Assembly: GCA_959602875.1 (NCBI GenBank)
Contig: CAUGVQ010000001.1
Span: forward strand, 13,532-77,531
Reading direction: 5' to 3'
Length of the DNA stretch: 64,000 nt
From: an uncultured Collinsella sp.
Lineage (GTDB): Bacteria; Actinomycetota; Coriobacteriia; Coriobacteriales; Coriobacteriaceae
A program made the translations under genes and the position numbers. Under the pieces are notes generated by a model. It was not told the DNA's origin. It did no database searches and was given only the letters and a program-made list of their open reading frames with translations. This document shows positions 1-8,886 of the stretch, piece by piece; positions within the stretch are counted from its first letter, which is position 1; each line of letters begins with the position of its first letter.

Positions 1-181
1 CGAGTAACGCCAGCTAGCACGCGAACTACCTGCGTAAACGTTGAGAGCGTTCTGTCGCGGGGGCTTGCGAGGCCCCTGTGGTGAACCCAAACCCGATGGG
101 ACACCCGGTGCCGGGCGCTGCCGATGGGGGCGTCATTGCTGGGCAGTGTCCGATTCGAGACGATTCTCTCGGCCTCGTGCG

Positions 182-614
182 CTACTCCGATCGGAGGGCG
201 TCGATGAGCGGTGCGGCCCGCAGGCGGCGCAGCGCGTGGGCGCAGCTGGCGAGAAGGGCGAGCGCAACCAGCGCCACGGCCCCCGCCACGTGCGCCCACG
301 GCACCTCGAGCCCCAGGCTCCACACGGTGAGGCCGCCCCGCGCGCAGAGCCAGGCACCAAGCGCGAGCGCGGCGGAAAGCCCCAGCGCGAGGCCCCACGC
401 GGTCGTGCGCACGCACTCGCGCGCGAGCATGCGCATGAGGTCGCGCTCGCCCATCCCGACGGAGCGCAGCACGGCGAAGTCGTGCGCGCGCAGAAGCACG
501 CTCGCGGCCGAGGAGTTGAACGCGCTCGCCACGCCCACGGCGGCGGCAGCCACGCCAAAGGTCGACAGGAGCGCCCGTATGGCGCCGTAGAGCGCCTCGG
601 ACCGTTGCGCCTCG
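182..614 (-). pseudogene. FtsX-type ABC permease, 3' remnant
   Basis: The reading frame is open from the left end of the IS3 element (614) to a TAG at 182-184 and encodes about 143 residues. They include AVLRSVGMGERDLMRML, the cytoplasmic motif of FtsX/MacB-type permeases, then two hydrophobic segments and a short cytoplasmic tail ending LIDALRSE. This is the C-terminal end of an FtsX-domain permease that normally pairs with an ABC ATPase for lipid, lipoprotein or peptide traffic. The 5' part is absent: the frame enters the insertion-sequence terminus and meets a stop at once, and no continuation is found to the right of the IS. Insertion plus deletion is therefore the likely cause. Nothing recognisable lies in 1-181. 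Confidence 0.7.
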
Positions 615-642
615 TGAATCTACCCCGATTCCGTTTACACCC

Positions 643-1521
643 TTACGCCGCCATCTTGACGGCGCCCTCCATATTCCTCGCCTCGAACTCCGCGGGGCCG
701 AGATTGCCCAGAGCCGAGTGGATCCTGGCCCTGTTGCAGGAGCACTCTATGTACTCGAAGATCTCGAGCGCCGCCTGCTCGCGCGCCTCGAAGGTCCTCG
801 CGTGCACGCACTCCGCCTTGATGGGGCCCATGAGCGACTCCATCGCGGCGTTGTCCCACGGCGAGGATATCGACCCCATCGGGGGCTCGATGCCGGCCTC
901 GCGCATCGTCTTGCCCGGCAGCAGCGACACGTACTGCGAGCCGTGATCCGAGTGGTGGACGCACCCCCTCTTCGGGTGCCGGCGGGCTATCGCCATCCTG
1001 AGGGCGTCGTCGGCGAGCCCCGCCGTCATCCGGTCCGACATCGACCAGCCGACGATCATCCTGGACCATATGCCCATCACCACGGCCAGGCAGGGCCAGC
1101 CCCGGTGCGTGCGGACGTAGGTGACGTCCGCGAACCAGGCCCTGTTCGGGCCGTCGGCCGAGAACTCGCGGCGCACCAGGTCGGGGGCGGAGTTGGCCTG
1201 CGGCGCGGCCGCCTTCGCCTCGCCCTTCGGCCGCTTGGCGCGGCCGCGCGCCGTCCCGACCCGGCCGTTCTCGCGCATGATGCGCGCCACGCGCTTGCGC
1301 GGCGCGGGCTCGCCGGCCCTCTCGAGCCCGGCGAGGACCTTCGGCGCCCCGTAGATGCCGCGGCTGGCGGCGTATATCTCCGAGATCTTCCCGGCGGGCT
1401 CGGCGTCCCTCTCGTCGTGCGCGCTCGGCCGCCCCTTCCTCCGCGCGCAGCAGCCCTGGCGGGTGACATGGAGCGCGCGGCACATCCCGGACACGCTCCA
1501 GGCTCCTTCGTTGAGCAACAT
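643..1521 (-). CDS. IS3-family transposase OrfB (DDE integrase)
   Basis: A 292-residue catalytic half of the transposase with an rve-type integrase core. The triad is visible: D in AWFADVTYV, D in HHSDHGSQY and E in NAAMESLMG, the latter followed by IKAE. The N-terminal part carries the HTH_21-like segment (GIYGAPKVLAGL). The frame lies -1 relative to orfA and stays open upstream to the slippery site near 1590, so the active protein is probably an OrfAB fusion made by -1 frameshifting. The ATG at 1521 would give free OrfB. The gene looks intact. Confidence 0.85.
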   Translation of the reverse strand: MLLNEGAWSVSGMCRALHVTRQGCCARRKGRPSAHDERDAEPAGKISEIYAASRGIYGAPKVLAGLERAGEPAPRKRVARIMRENGRVGTARGRAKRPKGEAKAAAPQANSAPDLVRREFSADGPNRAWFADVTYVRTHRGWPCLAVVMGIWSRMIVGWSMSDRMTAGLADDALRMAIARRHPKRGCVHHSDHGSQYVSLLPGKTMREAGIEPPMGSISSPWDNAAMESLMGPIKAECVHARTFEAREQAALEIFEYIECSCNRARIHSALGNLGPAEFEARNMEGAVKMAA

Positions 1522-1553
1522 GAAAGCGAACTTCGCCCCCTCCGCCCGGGCGC

Positions 1554-1898
1554 CTACAGCTGCCTGCCGGTGAGGAAGGCGCTCGCTTTTAAAAGCACCT
1601 CGTTCTCGCGCCTGAGCCGCTCGACCTCCCTGCGCAGGCGCCGGTTCTCCTCGGCCACCTTGAAGGGGTTGTCCTCGGGCGACGCCCGGGCGGCGTCGGC
1701 CCTCCTGACCCAGTCCGATATGCTGCCGGCGTCGACTCCGAGCTCCCGCGCGATCTCGGCGCAGGTGCCGCCCCGCTCCCTGTACAGCCTCACCGCCTGC
1801 TGCTTGAACTCGGCCGAATACTTGGGCGACGGATGCCCCGTCCCATGCCCCCTCTCCCCGTTTGCGGCATCATGCCGAAACGGAACTCCGCGTGTCAA
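1554..1898 (-). CDS. IS3-family transposase OrfA (HTH protein)
   Basis: A 114-residue OrfA. An N-terminal helix-turn-helix (KYSAEFKQQAVRLY, then CAEIARELGVDAGSISDWVRR) binds the IS ends. A leucine-zipper-like coiled coil follows (AEENRRLRREVERLRRENEVL). The end of the gene holds the in-frame slippery heptamer T-TTA-AAA (minus strand, 1593-1587). The start used is a TTG at 1898 inside the right terminal repeat; other non-ATG starts are possible because no in-frame ATG precedes the HTH. OrfA alone usually acts as regulator and DNA binder, while the OrfAB fusion made by frameshifting is the transposase. Confidence 0.8.
   Translation of the reverse strand: MTRGVPFRHDAANGERGHGTGHPSPKYSAEFKQQAVRLYRERGGTCAEIARELGVDAGSISDWVRRADAARASPEDNPFKVAEENRRLRREVERLRRENEVLLKASAFLTGRQL
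1587..1593 (-). promoter_or_regulatory. Programmed -1 frameshift site in IS3 transposase
   Basis: On the minus strand the orfA codons read CTT TTA AAA GCG, which places the canonical X-XXY-YYZ heptamer T-TTA-AAA in frame. Slipping back one base continues AGC GAG CGC CTT and stays open into orfB. The site and frame relation are seen directly; its use follows from known IS3 biology. Confidence 0.75.
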
Positions 1899-1917
1899 CG
1901 GGAATGGGGCAGATTCA

Positions 1918-2422
1918 GATTCACGACGACCTGCCGCCTTATGGCGGCGTCGCGGTCGCGGCCGAGGCGCGCCCGGTGGTACTCATAGGAGCTCCTCGAT
2001 ATCCTCAAGAAACCGGTGATCGAGCGGAGGGGCAGGCCGGTCGCCAGCCTCAATCTCTCGCCGAGCTCGCACTTGCTCCTGTTCGAGATCGAAGCCGGGT
2101 CCCACCCTCCCGCTTTTAGGTCGGCCAGCACCGCCCTGAGCAGCATGTTCTCTATCTGGGCCGGCTCGAGCCCCGCGAGGGGCCCGGTCGCCGGCGGGTC
2201 GTACAGCCCCTTCACGGACATGCGCGCCGCCTTTCGATCGGTGGTGTCGCCGTCCATCGTACCCGAGCCCCAGGGCCTCCCGGTGTAGCTTCTCGGCAGG
2301 CACCCCACGGACCACCTCCACGCCGTCGTCTTGGGCACCCCGGCGAGCGCGGCGGCGCCGGCCAGCGTCGCGCCGCCGGCGAGCGCCGCCAGCGCCACCT
2401 CGACCCTCTTCCTGTCGTGCAT
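1918..2422 (-). pseudogene. Truncated second IS3-family transposase
   Basis: Leftward open frame starting at 2422. It has an N-terminal HTH-like segment (AGVPKTTAWRW), then a region typical of the start of an IS3-type OrfB (LRLATGLPLRSITGFLRISRSSYEYHRARL). The protein runs straight into the terminal repeat of the neighbouring IS3 element and lacks the whole DDE core. It is therefore the N-terminal third of a transposase from a different IS3-group element. It could be the original target of the complete IS3, with the rest lost by deletion. Confidence 0.7.
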
Positions 2423-2854
2423 GCGGACCTCCCGCCCGGACGCCCGTCGGCGTCCAACTTTTCGTCCGCATCTCCCTCAGCTCGTTTTTCTGAGACGGTC
2501 GGCCTCCCGGTTCCGAAAACCCGTTTCCCTGGGACGTCTCCGACAACGGTTCGACAACCCCGTTTCCGAGGGGTCTGTTGGCTGACGCCTTCCACTGCGT
2601 CAGTCGCCGCCGGCTCGAGGCGCGCAGCGCCTCGGCGAGCGCGAGGAAAGGAAAGGCGCCCTTACGCGCCGCCGCGTCGTGCCTCGACTCCAATGGGCGC
2701 GGGGCCTCGGCGTTGCGTCGCGAGGGGCTCCTGCTGCGTGATACAATGCTCTCAGCGACTGATTCGATCGGCGGTCGTCGGGTAGCGTGCCCGGCGGCCG
2801 CCGAAGTTGTATACGTACATCCTAATGTACATCCGACTCTATTGAAATGAAAAA
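2423..2854. other. Non-coding stretch with no supported gene
   Basis: No convincing gene is seen between the truncated transposase and the tRNA terminator. Short open frames here are arginine/alanine-rich composition artefacts. Near 2810-2845 an imperfect repeat of gtacat (tacgtacatcctaatgtacat) lies downstream of the tRNA 3' end, where integrative elements often attach. This is only suggestive. Confidence 0.4.
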
Positions 2855-2884
2855 AGCTAGGTACCGAAATAACGGTACCTAGCT
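2855..2884 (-). terminator. Rho-independent terminator of tRNA-fMet
   Basis: Perfect 12-bp inverted repeat (AGCTAGGTACCG, 6-base loop, CGGTACCTAGCT). On the minus strand it is followed by a run of T (A run at 2849-2855 on the plus strand). It sits just downstream of the tRNA 3' end, so it ends that transcript. Confidence 0.9.
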
Positions 2885-2893
2885 GCTGTTTCA

Positions 2894-2970
2894 TGGTCGC
2901 GGGGGCAGGATTTGAACCTACGACCTCCGGGTTATGAGCCCGGCGAGCTACCAGACTGCTCCACCCCGCA
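2894..2970 (-). tRNA. Initiator tRNA-fMet (CAT anticodon)
   Basis: A 77-nt cloverleaf on the minus strand. It has a GCGGGG acceptor strand, a D-arm beginning GGAGCAG, an anticodon loop CTCATAA with CAT, and a T-arm with GGTTCAAATCC. The encoded 3' end is CCA (plus strand TGG at 2894-2896). Three consecutive G-C pairs close the anticodon stem and the 1:72 pair is not Watson-Crick (U and G), both hallmarks of the initiator tRNA. A good promoter lies upstream and a strong terminator downstream. Confidence 0.93.
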
Positions 2971-3000
2971 ATGTCTGGATGCGCCTTTGCGCAAGAGAGT

Positions 3001-3029
3001 ATATTACGCTCCTGCATTCGCGATTGCAA
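3001..3029 (-). promoter_or_regulatory. Promoter of tRNA-fMet
   Basis: On the minus strand TTGCAA (-35) and TAATAT (-10) are separated by exactly 17 bp and lie about 30 bp upstream of the tRNA 5' end. Confidence 0.65.
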
Positions 3030-3104
3030 GCCGGCTGCCCAAGGTTGTGAAGGTTGCTCCACAATAAGGCCGGTGGGCAGCTACGAACGCGCTGCGCGGG
3101 CGGG

Positions 3105-3299
3105 CTAGCGCTCGAGCTTTTCCTCGCGGGCGGCGAGGGCCTGCTTGAGCGCATCGAGGTCACGCTCGGTGTGTTTGGCGCGACGCGACAGGACAAACGC
3201 GTAGACTGCAAGCGCGAGCCAAATGCCCACGTAAGCGGCAATAACAAAGGGAGCGGCGGGCAAAACGGTCGAGTAGACCTCGGCAAGAATGGGATCCAT
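3105..3299 (-). CDS. CcmD-like small membrane protein
   Basis: A 64-residue protein with one transmembrane helix (APFVIAAYVGIWLALAVYAFVL) followed by a basic, coiled-coil-prone tail. It starts 3 bp after the ccmC stop, as the last gene of the ccm cluster. Size, single helix and position match CcmD, the small protein that helps release holo-CcmE from the CcmABCD complex. Sequence conservation in CcmD is low, so the call rests mainly on context. Confidence 0.65.
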   Translation of the reverse strand: MDPILAEVYSTVLPAAPFVIAAYVGIWLALAVYAFVLSRRAKHTERDLDALKQALAAREEKLER

Positions 3300-3302
3300 G
3301 GG

Positions 3303-4295
3303 TTAGACCTCCTGAGAGGATGGGGCGGACTGATCGGAATCGCAGGTCGCGTCTGCCGCGGGGGCAGCATTTGAACCTACGACCTCCGGGTTATGAGCCC
3401 GGTGAGCATCGGGCGCAGCGGCGGGGGCGGCGTCTGCCGCAGAGGCGCTGAGCTTGGCGCCAGCGGCGCGCAGGCGCTCGAGGGCCTCATCGGCGGCGGC
3501 GCGCTCACGCCAGGCGTCCTGTTCCTCGAGGCGCTCTTTGAGCTCCTCTACCTCGGCAGCGTCTGAATTGATGCGGAGCGCTATGCGCGTGAGCGCAAAG
3601 GCAACGAGCAACATGCCAAACAGCCCCAGCAAAAACGGGATGAGCATCATGGGCGGCAGACCGCTGTCGGTGCGAAAGACCACCGGATGGATCGAGCTCG
3701 GCACCAGACGCGTGATGAGAAACGAGATGGGCGCGTCCACAAAGGCCACGATGCCAAACACGGCAGAGAAGCGCGCGCGGCGCTCGGGATCCTCAATGGC
3801 GTTGCGCAGAATAAAGTAGCCAATGACGAGCAGCATGAGGATAAAGTACGTGGTGAGGCGCGGCTCCCACACCCACCAGACGCCCCACTCAAACCGAGTC
3901 CAGAGATCGCCCGAGATCATGGTTGCCGCCACAAAGACGAGCGTGACCTCCATGGCGGTTTCAGACCACACGTCAAAGCGGCGCTCCCCCGTCATAAGGA
4001 AGCGAACGGCCCAGAAGGCCGCAAACGCCATGACGGCAAACGACGCCACGGCAACGGGAACGTGCAGGTAGAAGATCTTTTGGCTGAGTAACAGCTTGGT
4101 CGTAATCTGCTGACCGGCAATGATGACCGGCTCGGTTAGCTCGGCACCTTGCACCATGGGTGCCAGCGTGAACGTCCACACGACGTCGATGAGGACGAGC
4201 AGCACGCCGAGGACGAGTGCCACAGGCGCAAACCGGTCGAGCGCGCCGGCGAGCGTGGGGCCGTGCTGGTCGGCCTGATATGTGTTGTGCGCCAC
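3303..4295 (-). CDS. ccmC: Cytochrome c maturation heme handler CcmC
   Basis: A 330-residue polytopic membrane protein of the heme-handling family. It shows the WWD motif (WGVWWVWEPRLTTYF), the conserved HVP segment (FYLHVPVAVASF) and SIHPVV, which together hold heme with two histidines for loading onto CcmE. The chosen start is GTG at 4295, preceded by AGAGGT; a TTG at 4328 would add 11 residues. After the last helix comes a long charged coiled coil and an alanine-rich tail absent from typical CcmC (about 240-250 residues). The tail contains a stretch encoded by a copy of part of the tRNA-fMet gene. It lies between ccmB (38-bp gap) and the ccmD-like gene (3-bp gap). Confidence 0.9.
   Translation of the reverse strand: MAHNTYQADQHGPTLAGALDRFAPVALVLGVLLVLIDVVWTFTLAPMVQGAELTEPVIIAGQQITTKLLLSQKIFYLHVPVAVASFAVMAFAAFWAVRFLMTGERRFDVWSETAMEVTLVFVAATMISGDLWTRFEWGVWWVWEPRLTTYFILMLLVIGYFILRNAIEDPERRARFSAVFGIVAFVDAPISFLITRLVPSSIHPVVFRTDSGLPPMMLIPFLLGLFGMLLVAFALTRIALRINSDAAEVEELKERLEEQDAWRERAAADEALERLRAAGAKLSASAADAAPAAAPDAHRAHNPEVVGSNAAPAADATCDSDQSAPSSQEV
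3357..3407 (-). repeat. tRNA-fMet partial copy inside ccmC
   Basis: About 51 bp matching positions 2898-2948 of the tRNA-fMet gene (3' acceptor strand, T-arm, variable and anticodon regions) with two mismatches, in the same orientation. It is read in frame as part of the CcmC tail (HRAHNPEVVGSN). The D-arm and 5' acceptor strand are missing, so it cannot form a tRNA. Confidence 0.9.
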
Positions 4296-4333
4296 CTTAC
4301 CTCTTTCTTTGAAGTTACCGTAATGCAACTAAT

Positions 4334-5119
4334 CTATCCCTCGACGGCGAACTCGTAAAGGCCCCATGCCGCCGCAATCATGACCACATCGTAGGCGGCT
4401 GCCACGGCAAGCGAGGTCCAGAACGTGCCGAACGTGCCCTCGACCCCCATGAATGCGACCGACGTGGCCGACACACAGGCGTAGAGCAAGGGGAAGATGA
4501 CGGGGATGAGCAGGATGGCGAGCAGCACGTCGCGCCCGCGCGTGTCGATAGTCATGGTGGCGAGGAGCGTACCCACGCCGGCGACGCCGATGGTGCCCAC
4601 GACGAGCGGCAGCACGATGTAGGGCGTGGTGGCGGCGAGCTCCGCTCCCGAGAGGAAGAACAAGAAGAAGAGCGGCACCGTGATGCACTCCACCACCGCG
4701 AGGAAGACCAAGTTTGCCGTTGCCTTGGCAAGAAAGATCACGGCGCGGTCCACGGGCGCGAGCAGGATGCCCTCGAGGCAGGAGGACTCCGTCTCGTGCG
4801 CAAAGCTGCGGTTGAGGCCCAGGAGGCTCGTGAAAACGATGAGCGCCCAAAGTAGGCCGCCCGCAAACGACACGACCTGAAGGCGGTCGCCCACCTGCGC
4901 AAGCGCGGCACCGTACACCGTGAGCACAAGGAGCGCGTAGACCGCCATTGAGGTGAGCATCTCGCGCGTGCGGATCTCTTGGCGGAGGTCCTTGGCAAGA
5001 AGCGCCCGGTACTGCTGCCAGGACGAGACGCGGCGGCGCGCGGCTGACGAGCGGGGCGCGGCGGACGCGGGAACCTCGGTGCGCCGGGCTTTGGGCTGGT
5101 TGTTGGGTGTGCGTGCCAT
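4334..5119 (-). CDS. ccmB: Heme exporter membrane subunit CcmB
   Basis: A 261-residue CcmB-family protein. After a basic N-terminal tail comes LAKDLRQEIRTREML, typical of the family start, followed by about six transmembrane segments and the SSCLEGILLAPVDR loop. CcmB is the membrane partner of the CcmA ATPase in the CcmAB transporter that drives release of heme-loaded CcmE. It starts one base after the ccmA stop, which implies coupled translation, and is followed by ccmC. The roughly 30-residue basic leader is longer than usual. Confidence 0.9.
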   Translation of the reverse strand: MARTPNNQPKARRTEVPASAAPRSSAARRRVSSWQQYRALLAKDLRQEIRTREMLTSMAVYALLVLTVYGAALAQVGDRLQVVSFAGGLLWALIVFTSLLGLNRSFAHETESSCLEGILLAPVDRAVIFLAKATANLVFLAVVECITVPLFFLFFLSGAELAATTPYIVLPLVVGTIGVAGVGTLLATMTIDTRGRDVLLAILLIPVIFPLLYACVSATSVAFMGVEGTFGTFWTSLAVAAAYDVVMIAAAWGLYEFAVEG

Positions 5120-5120
5120 A

Positions 5121-5850
<730 letters not shown>

Positions 5851-5864
<14 letters not shown>

Positions 5865-8004
5865 CAGCCGCCAGAAGCGGCGTGGCGCGGCGCGGCAGGG
5901 CGGCGAGCACAATGCCCGCAATGCAGATGGCGCCTCCCACCCAGTTACAGAGGATGAGCGGGTTGACCTTGACCGAAAGCGAAAGGGACCCGTCTGCGTT
6001 GAGGCCCTGGAAAGCAACGAAGAGATCCTCCGTAGGGAAGGTGAGCACGCTCGCATGGAGCGTCTGCTGTTGCGTGGTGGCAGAGACCTCGATGGCGGGG
6101 GCGAGCGTGCCGATAGTGGCGGACTCGTCGGCGGCACCATCCGCCGCGGTGCGGCTGACCGCGAGGTCGACCGTCATGATGCGGTTGTCGTGCACGTCAA
6201 AGGTGTCGTCGATATTCTCGACCGTGAGCGTGTAGCCGCCCGCGGTCCCCTGCGCGCCCACCTCGGCAGCCACGTTTACCGTCTGCTCCTGCACGAACAT
6301 GCCGGAGCCCACGAGGCCCACCAGGGCGATCGCGCAACCCAAGTGCGCAAGGTAGCCGCCGGCCTGCGCGGGCGAACGGCGGAACAGGTTCACCGGCGCT
6401 GCGAGCGCGCTGTCGCCCTTGGCGATACGTCCGCGCACGCCGCGACCCAGAAGATAGGCGGACGAAGCAAACAGGAGCGCCGCCGCCACAAGCGAGACCT
6501 CGGCAACGGCAAGGTAGTACAAGCGCGGCCCCTGCTCGGTAAGCGTTGCCGCCGCATCGCCGCCCGCCGCGATGATTGCGTCGTAGGCGGGGACGAGCTC
6601 AAGCGCAAAGTACGCCTCAAGCGCTACGAGCACCACCACGCCGGTGATGAGCGGCACGCGGAAGTTCCGCCAGAAGGCAGCGCCCTCGGTACGGCGCCAC
6701 CCAAGCAGCGGGCACACGGCCATGAGCAGGCCAAAGAGCGCCGTCGCCGGGCGGGAAACTGCGTTGTAGACGCCGGCGGAGACCACCTGGCCGCCGAGCG
6801 GCAGCCAGCTCGGCAGCGCGCTCGACACCGTGAGGTACGCCACGAGGCACGCGCCCACGATGCACACCAGATCGGTGATGTAGTAGGAGCCGTTTTTGGA
6901 GAGGAGCGACTCGATCTCGTCGTCCTCGGCAAGCGCCGCGTTGCGGTAGAGCAACAGCAGCAAAAACGCGAGGGCGGCGGCGATCATGATGCCGAGGAAG
7001 AAATAGGTCGAAACCGGGTCCTCGGCGAACGCATGCACCGACTGCACAAGGCCCGAACGGGTGATGAACGTGCCGAGCACCACAAAGATAAAGGTGATGG
7101 TGGCGGCAAACAGGCTCCAGCGCTTGAAGACGCCGCGACGACGGTAGAGGGTGAAACTGTGGATCATGGCGATGGCGGTGAGCCAGCTCATGAAGCTCGC
7201 GTTCTCGACCGCGTCCCACGCCCAGAAGCCACCCCAGCCGAGCACGACGTAGGCCCAGACGGCGCCGAGCACCATGCCGATGGTGAGGAAGATGAAGCTA
7301 AAGACAGCCACACGGTCGGTGTGCTCGACCCAGCGCGCCGAGAGATCGCCGGTGATGAGCGCGCCGATTGCATAGGCAAACGGCACCGTGCAGCCGGCGT
7401 AGCCGATGAACGTCGCCGGCGGATGCAGGACCATCGCCCAATGAAGCAGCAACGGGTTCATGCCGCTCGACGCCCCCGCCACGAGCGAGCCATCGGCATT
7501 GAGGTACTCGACCGGCGTGGCAATGAAGGCGTTGTTGGCGTCGGAGAGCGCCATCGCGCAGGTGAAAAGCACGATCACGATCTCGGCCACACCAAGGGCG
7601 GCGGAGGTAAGGGCGTCGGTCTGGCGCATGCGACGCCATGCGGTGACTGCAGCGAAAAGGGAAATGAGCCAGGTCCAGAAGAGGAGCGACCCCTGGCGGC
7701 CCGCCCACACGCCGGCGACCTGGTAGAGCACGCGCAGCGGGCTATCGTCGACGGGGAAGTTCATCGCCACGTAGGAAAGCGTCATATTCTCGGTAAGGAA
7801 GCACACGAGGATGAGGCCGATGCAGAGCGTGAGCAAAAGCGCGTTGGCAAAGACGAGCATGAAGCCCACGTTGGCAAAGGCGCTCGCCCGCTTCTCGCTC
7901 GCCGCGCCGCCACGCGCCGCCGCCACGCTCGCCATGAGCGACACAAACGCCACCGCGCCAACCGCGAGCGACAGGTTCTGCATGATGTTGCCGATAAGAC
8001 TCAT
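5851..8004 (-). CDS. ccmF: Cytochrome c heme lyase subunit CcmF
   Basis: A 717-residue, highly hydrophobic protein of the CcmF/NrfE family. It has the WWD heme motif (WGGFWAWDAVENASFMSWL), a conserved HPP segment (VLHPPATFIGYAG) and a large extracytoplasmic C-terminal domain before the last helix. CcmF takes heme from CcmE and ligates it to CXXCH motifs of apocytochromes outside the membrane. Length is slightly above the usual 630-660. It is the second gene of the cluster, 81 bp after ccmE. The thioreduction partners CcmG/H/I are not in this window. Confidence 0.93.
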
Positions 8005-8085
8005 CGGGAAGGTTCTCCTCTACGCGATGTGCTGTACAAACGGGAATCGGGGCCGCGGGCGCTGCGCCCTGGCCCCGTGCGGTGA

Positions 8086-8781
8086 TTACTCGGTCACGGC
8101 CTCGTCGATGGCGGGCTGGTCGCTCGCCGTGAGGGTGCCGTCGGCGTTAAGCACGCCCGACACCACAAGCGCCGTTCCGTCGGTCACGGCCTCGTCCATG
8201 CCGCCGTCCCAGATGACGTTGATGGTTGCGCCCTGGCTCTCGAGCGTGAAGCGGTAGCCCTCGGCGGCGTCGACGGGGAGCACCTCGCCGCGCACGTAGC
8301 CGCAGACTTTGGTTGCCTCGCCGGTCATGCTCTCGGCCTGATCAAGAAGGCCTTTGACGGTGAGGGACCCCTCGGCGCTCTCGTACTTGGAGGGGCACTT
8401 GGTGACGAGCTCGGTCGCCGTGAGCGTGTTGTCCGACTCAACCGTGCCTGTGCAGATGGCGACCACGCCGGTGCCAAAGGTGGCGGGCAGGGCGCCGTCG
8501 TAGCGAACGGTGAGGGCCTCCTGGCCGGAGGCGGCGGCCGAGCCCTCCTCGGGCTGGATCTCAAAGAGCGCGATCGAGCCTTCACTTGTGAGCGAATCCG
8601 CCACAACCGAACCCGATACCTGCACCTTCTTGCCACGGTAATCGCCCGAGACCACGTCCGAGATGGAAAGCGAGCTTGCCGCGCCGCCCGAGCCGGCGAT
8701 GGCTACGATCACGAGCATCGCCACCACGATGATGCCGCCCACAACCACCAGACGGCGTTTTGCTGATCTGTTCATGCGCAC
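8086..8781 (-). CDS. ccmE: Heme chaperone CcmE, C-x3-Y type, double OB fold
   Basis: A 231-residue membrane-anchored chaperone: one N-terminal helix (residues 11-30), then a CcmE OB fold (VQVSGSVV through TVRYDGALPATFGTG). The heme attachment motif reads CPSKY (C129-x3-Y133) in place of the classical H-x3-Y. C-x3-Y variants are known from CcmE of sulfate reducers, archaea and some Gram-positives. Residues 140-231 look like a second, degenerate OB fold (KVCGYVRGEVL, VIWDGGMDEAVTDGTALVVSGVL) without a heme motif. It is the first gene of the cluster; a TATACT-like -10 is present at 8813-8818 on the minus strand, divergent from coaX. Confidence 0.85.
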   Translation of the reverse strand: MRMNRSAKRRLVVVGGIIVVAMLVIVAIAGSGGAASSLSISDVVSGDYRGKKVQVSGSVVADSLTSEGSIALFEIQPEEGSAAASGQEALTVRYDGALPATFGTGVVAICTGTVESDNTLTATELVTKCPSKYESAEGSLTVKGLLDQAESMTGEATKVCGYVRGEVLPVDAAEGYRFTLESQGATINVIWDGGMDEAVTDGTALVVSGVLNADGTLTASDQPAIDEAVTE

Positions 8782-8886
8782 TCCATGCGAGAAGCCGGTT
8801 TTTCAGGTGTTAAGTATACAATGGGCGCGTGTGCGTGCCGCGTGAAGCAGCCCGTACGTTGAAATGAACAGGAAATCGGAGGCGCC

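Larger units (their letters stand above)
615..1917 (-). mobile_element. IS3-family insertion sequence, complete
   Basis: An element of about 1.3 kb bounded by imperfect inverted repeats (615-642 and 1890-1917; both begin TGAATCT and match at about 22 of 28 positions). Inside are two leftward overlapping transposase frames, orfA and orfB, in the standard IS3 arrangement. No 3-4 bp target duplication is visible: the flank is ctcg on the left and gatt on the right. The element sits between unrelated sequences, the permease remnant on one side and a second IS3 transposase fragment on the other. It was therefore probably involved in a deletion after insertion. Exact ends could shift a few bases because TGAATC is repeated just outside the right end. 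Confidence 0.8.

Noticed and set aside
3357..3430. A second tRNA-fMet gene
   Set aside because: Only the 3' part of the tRNA is present; the D-arm and 5' acceptor strand are missing, so it cannot fold as a tRNA.
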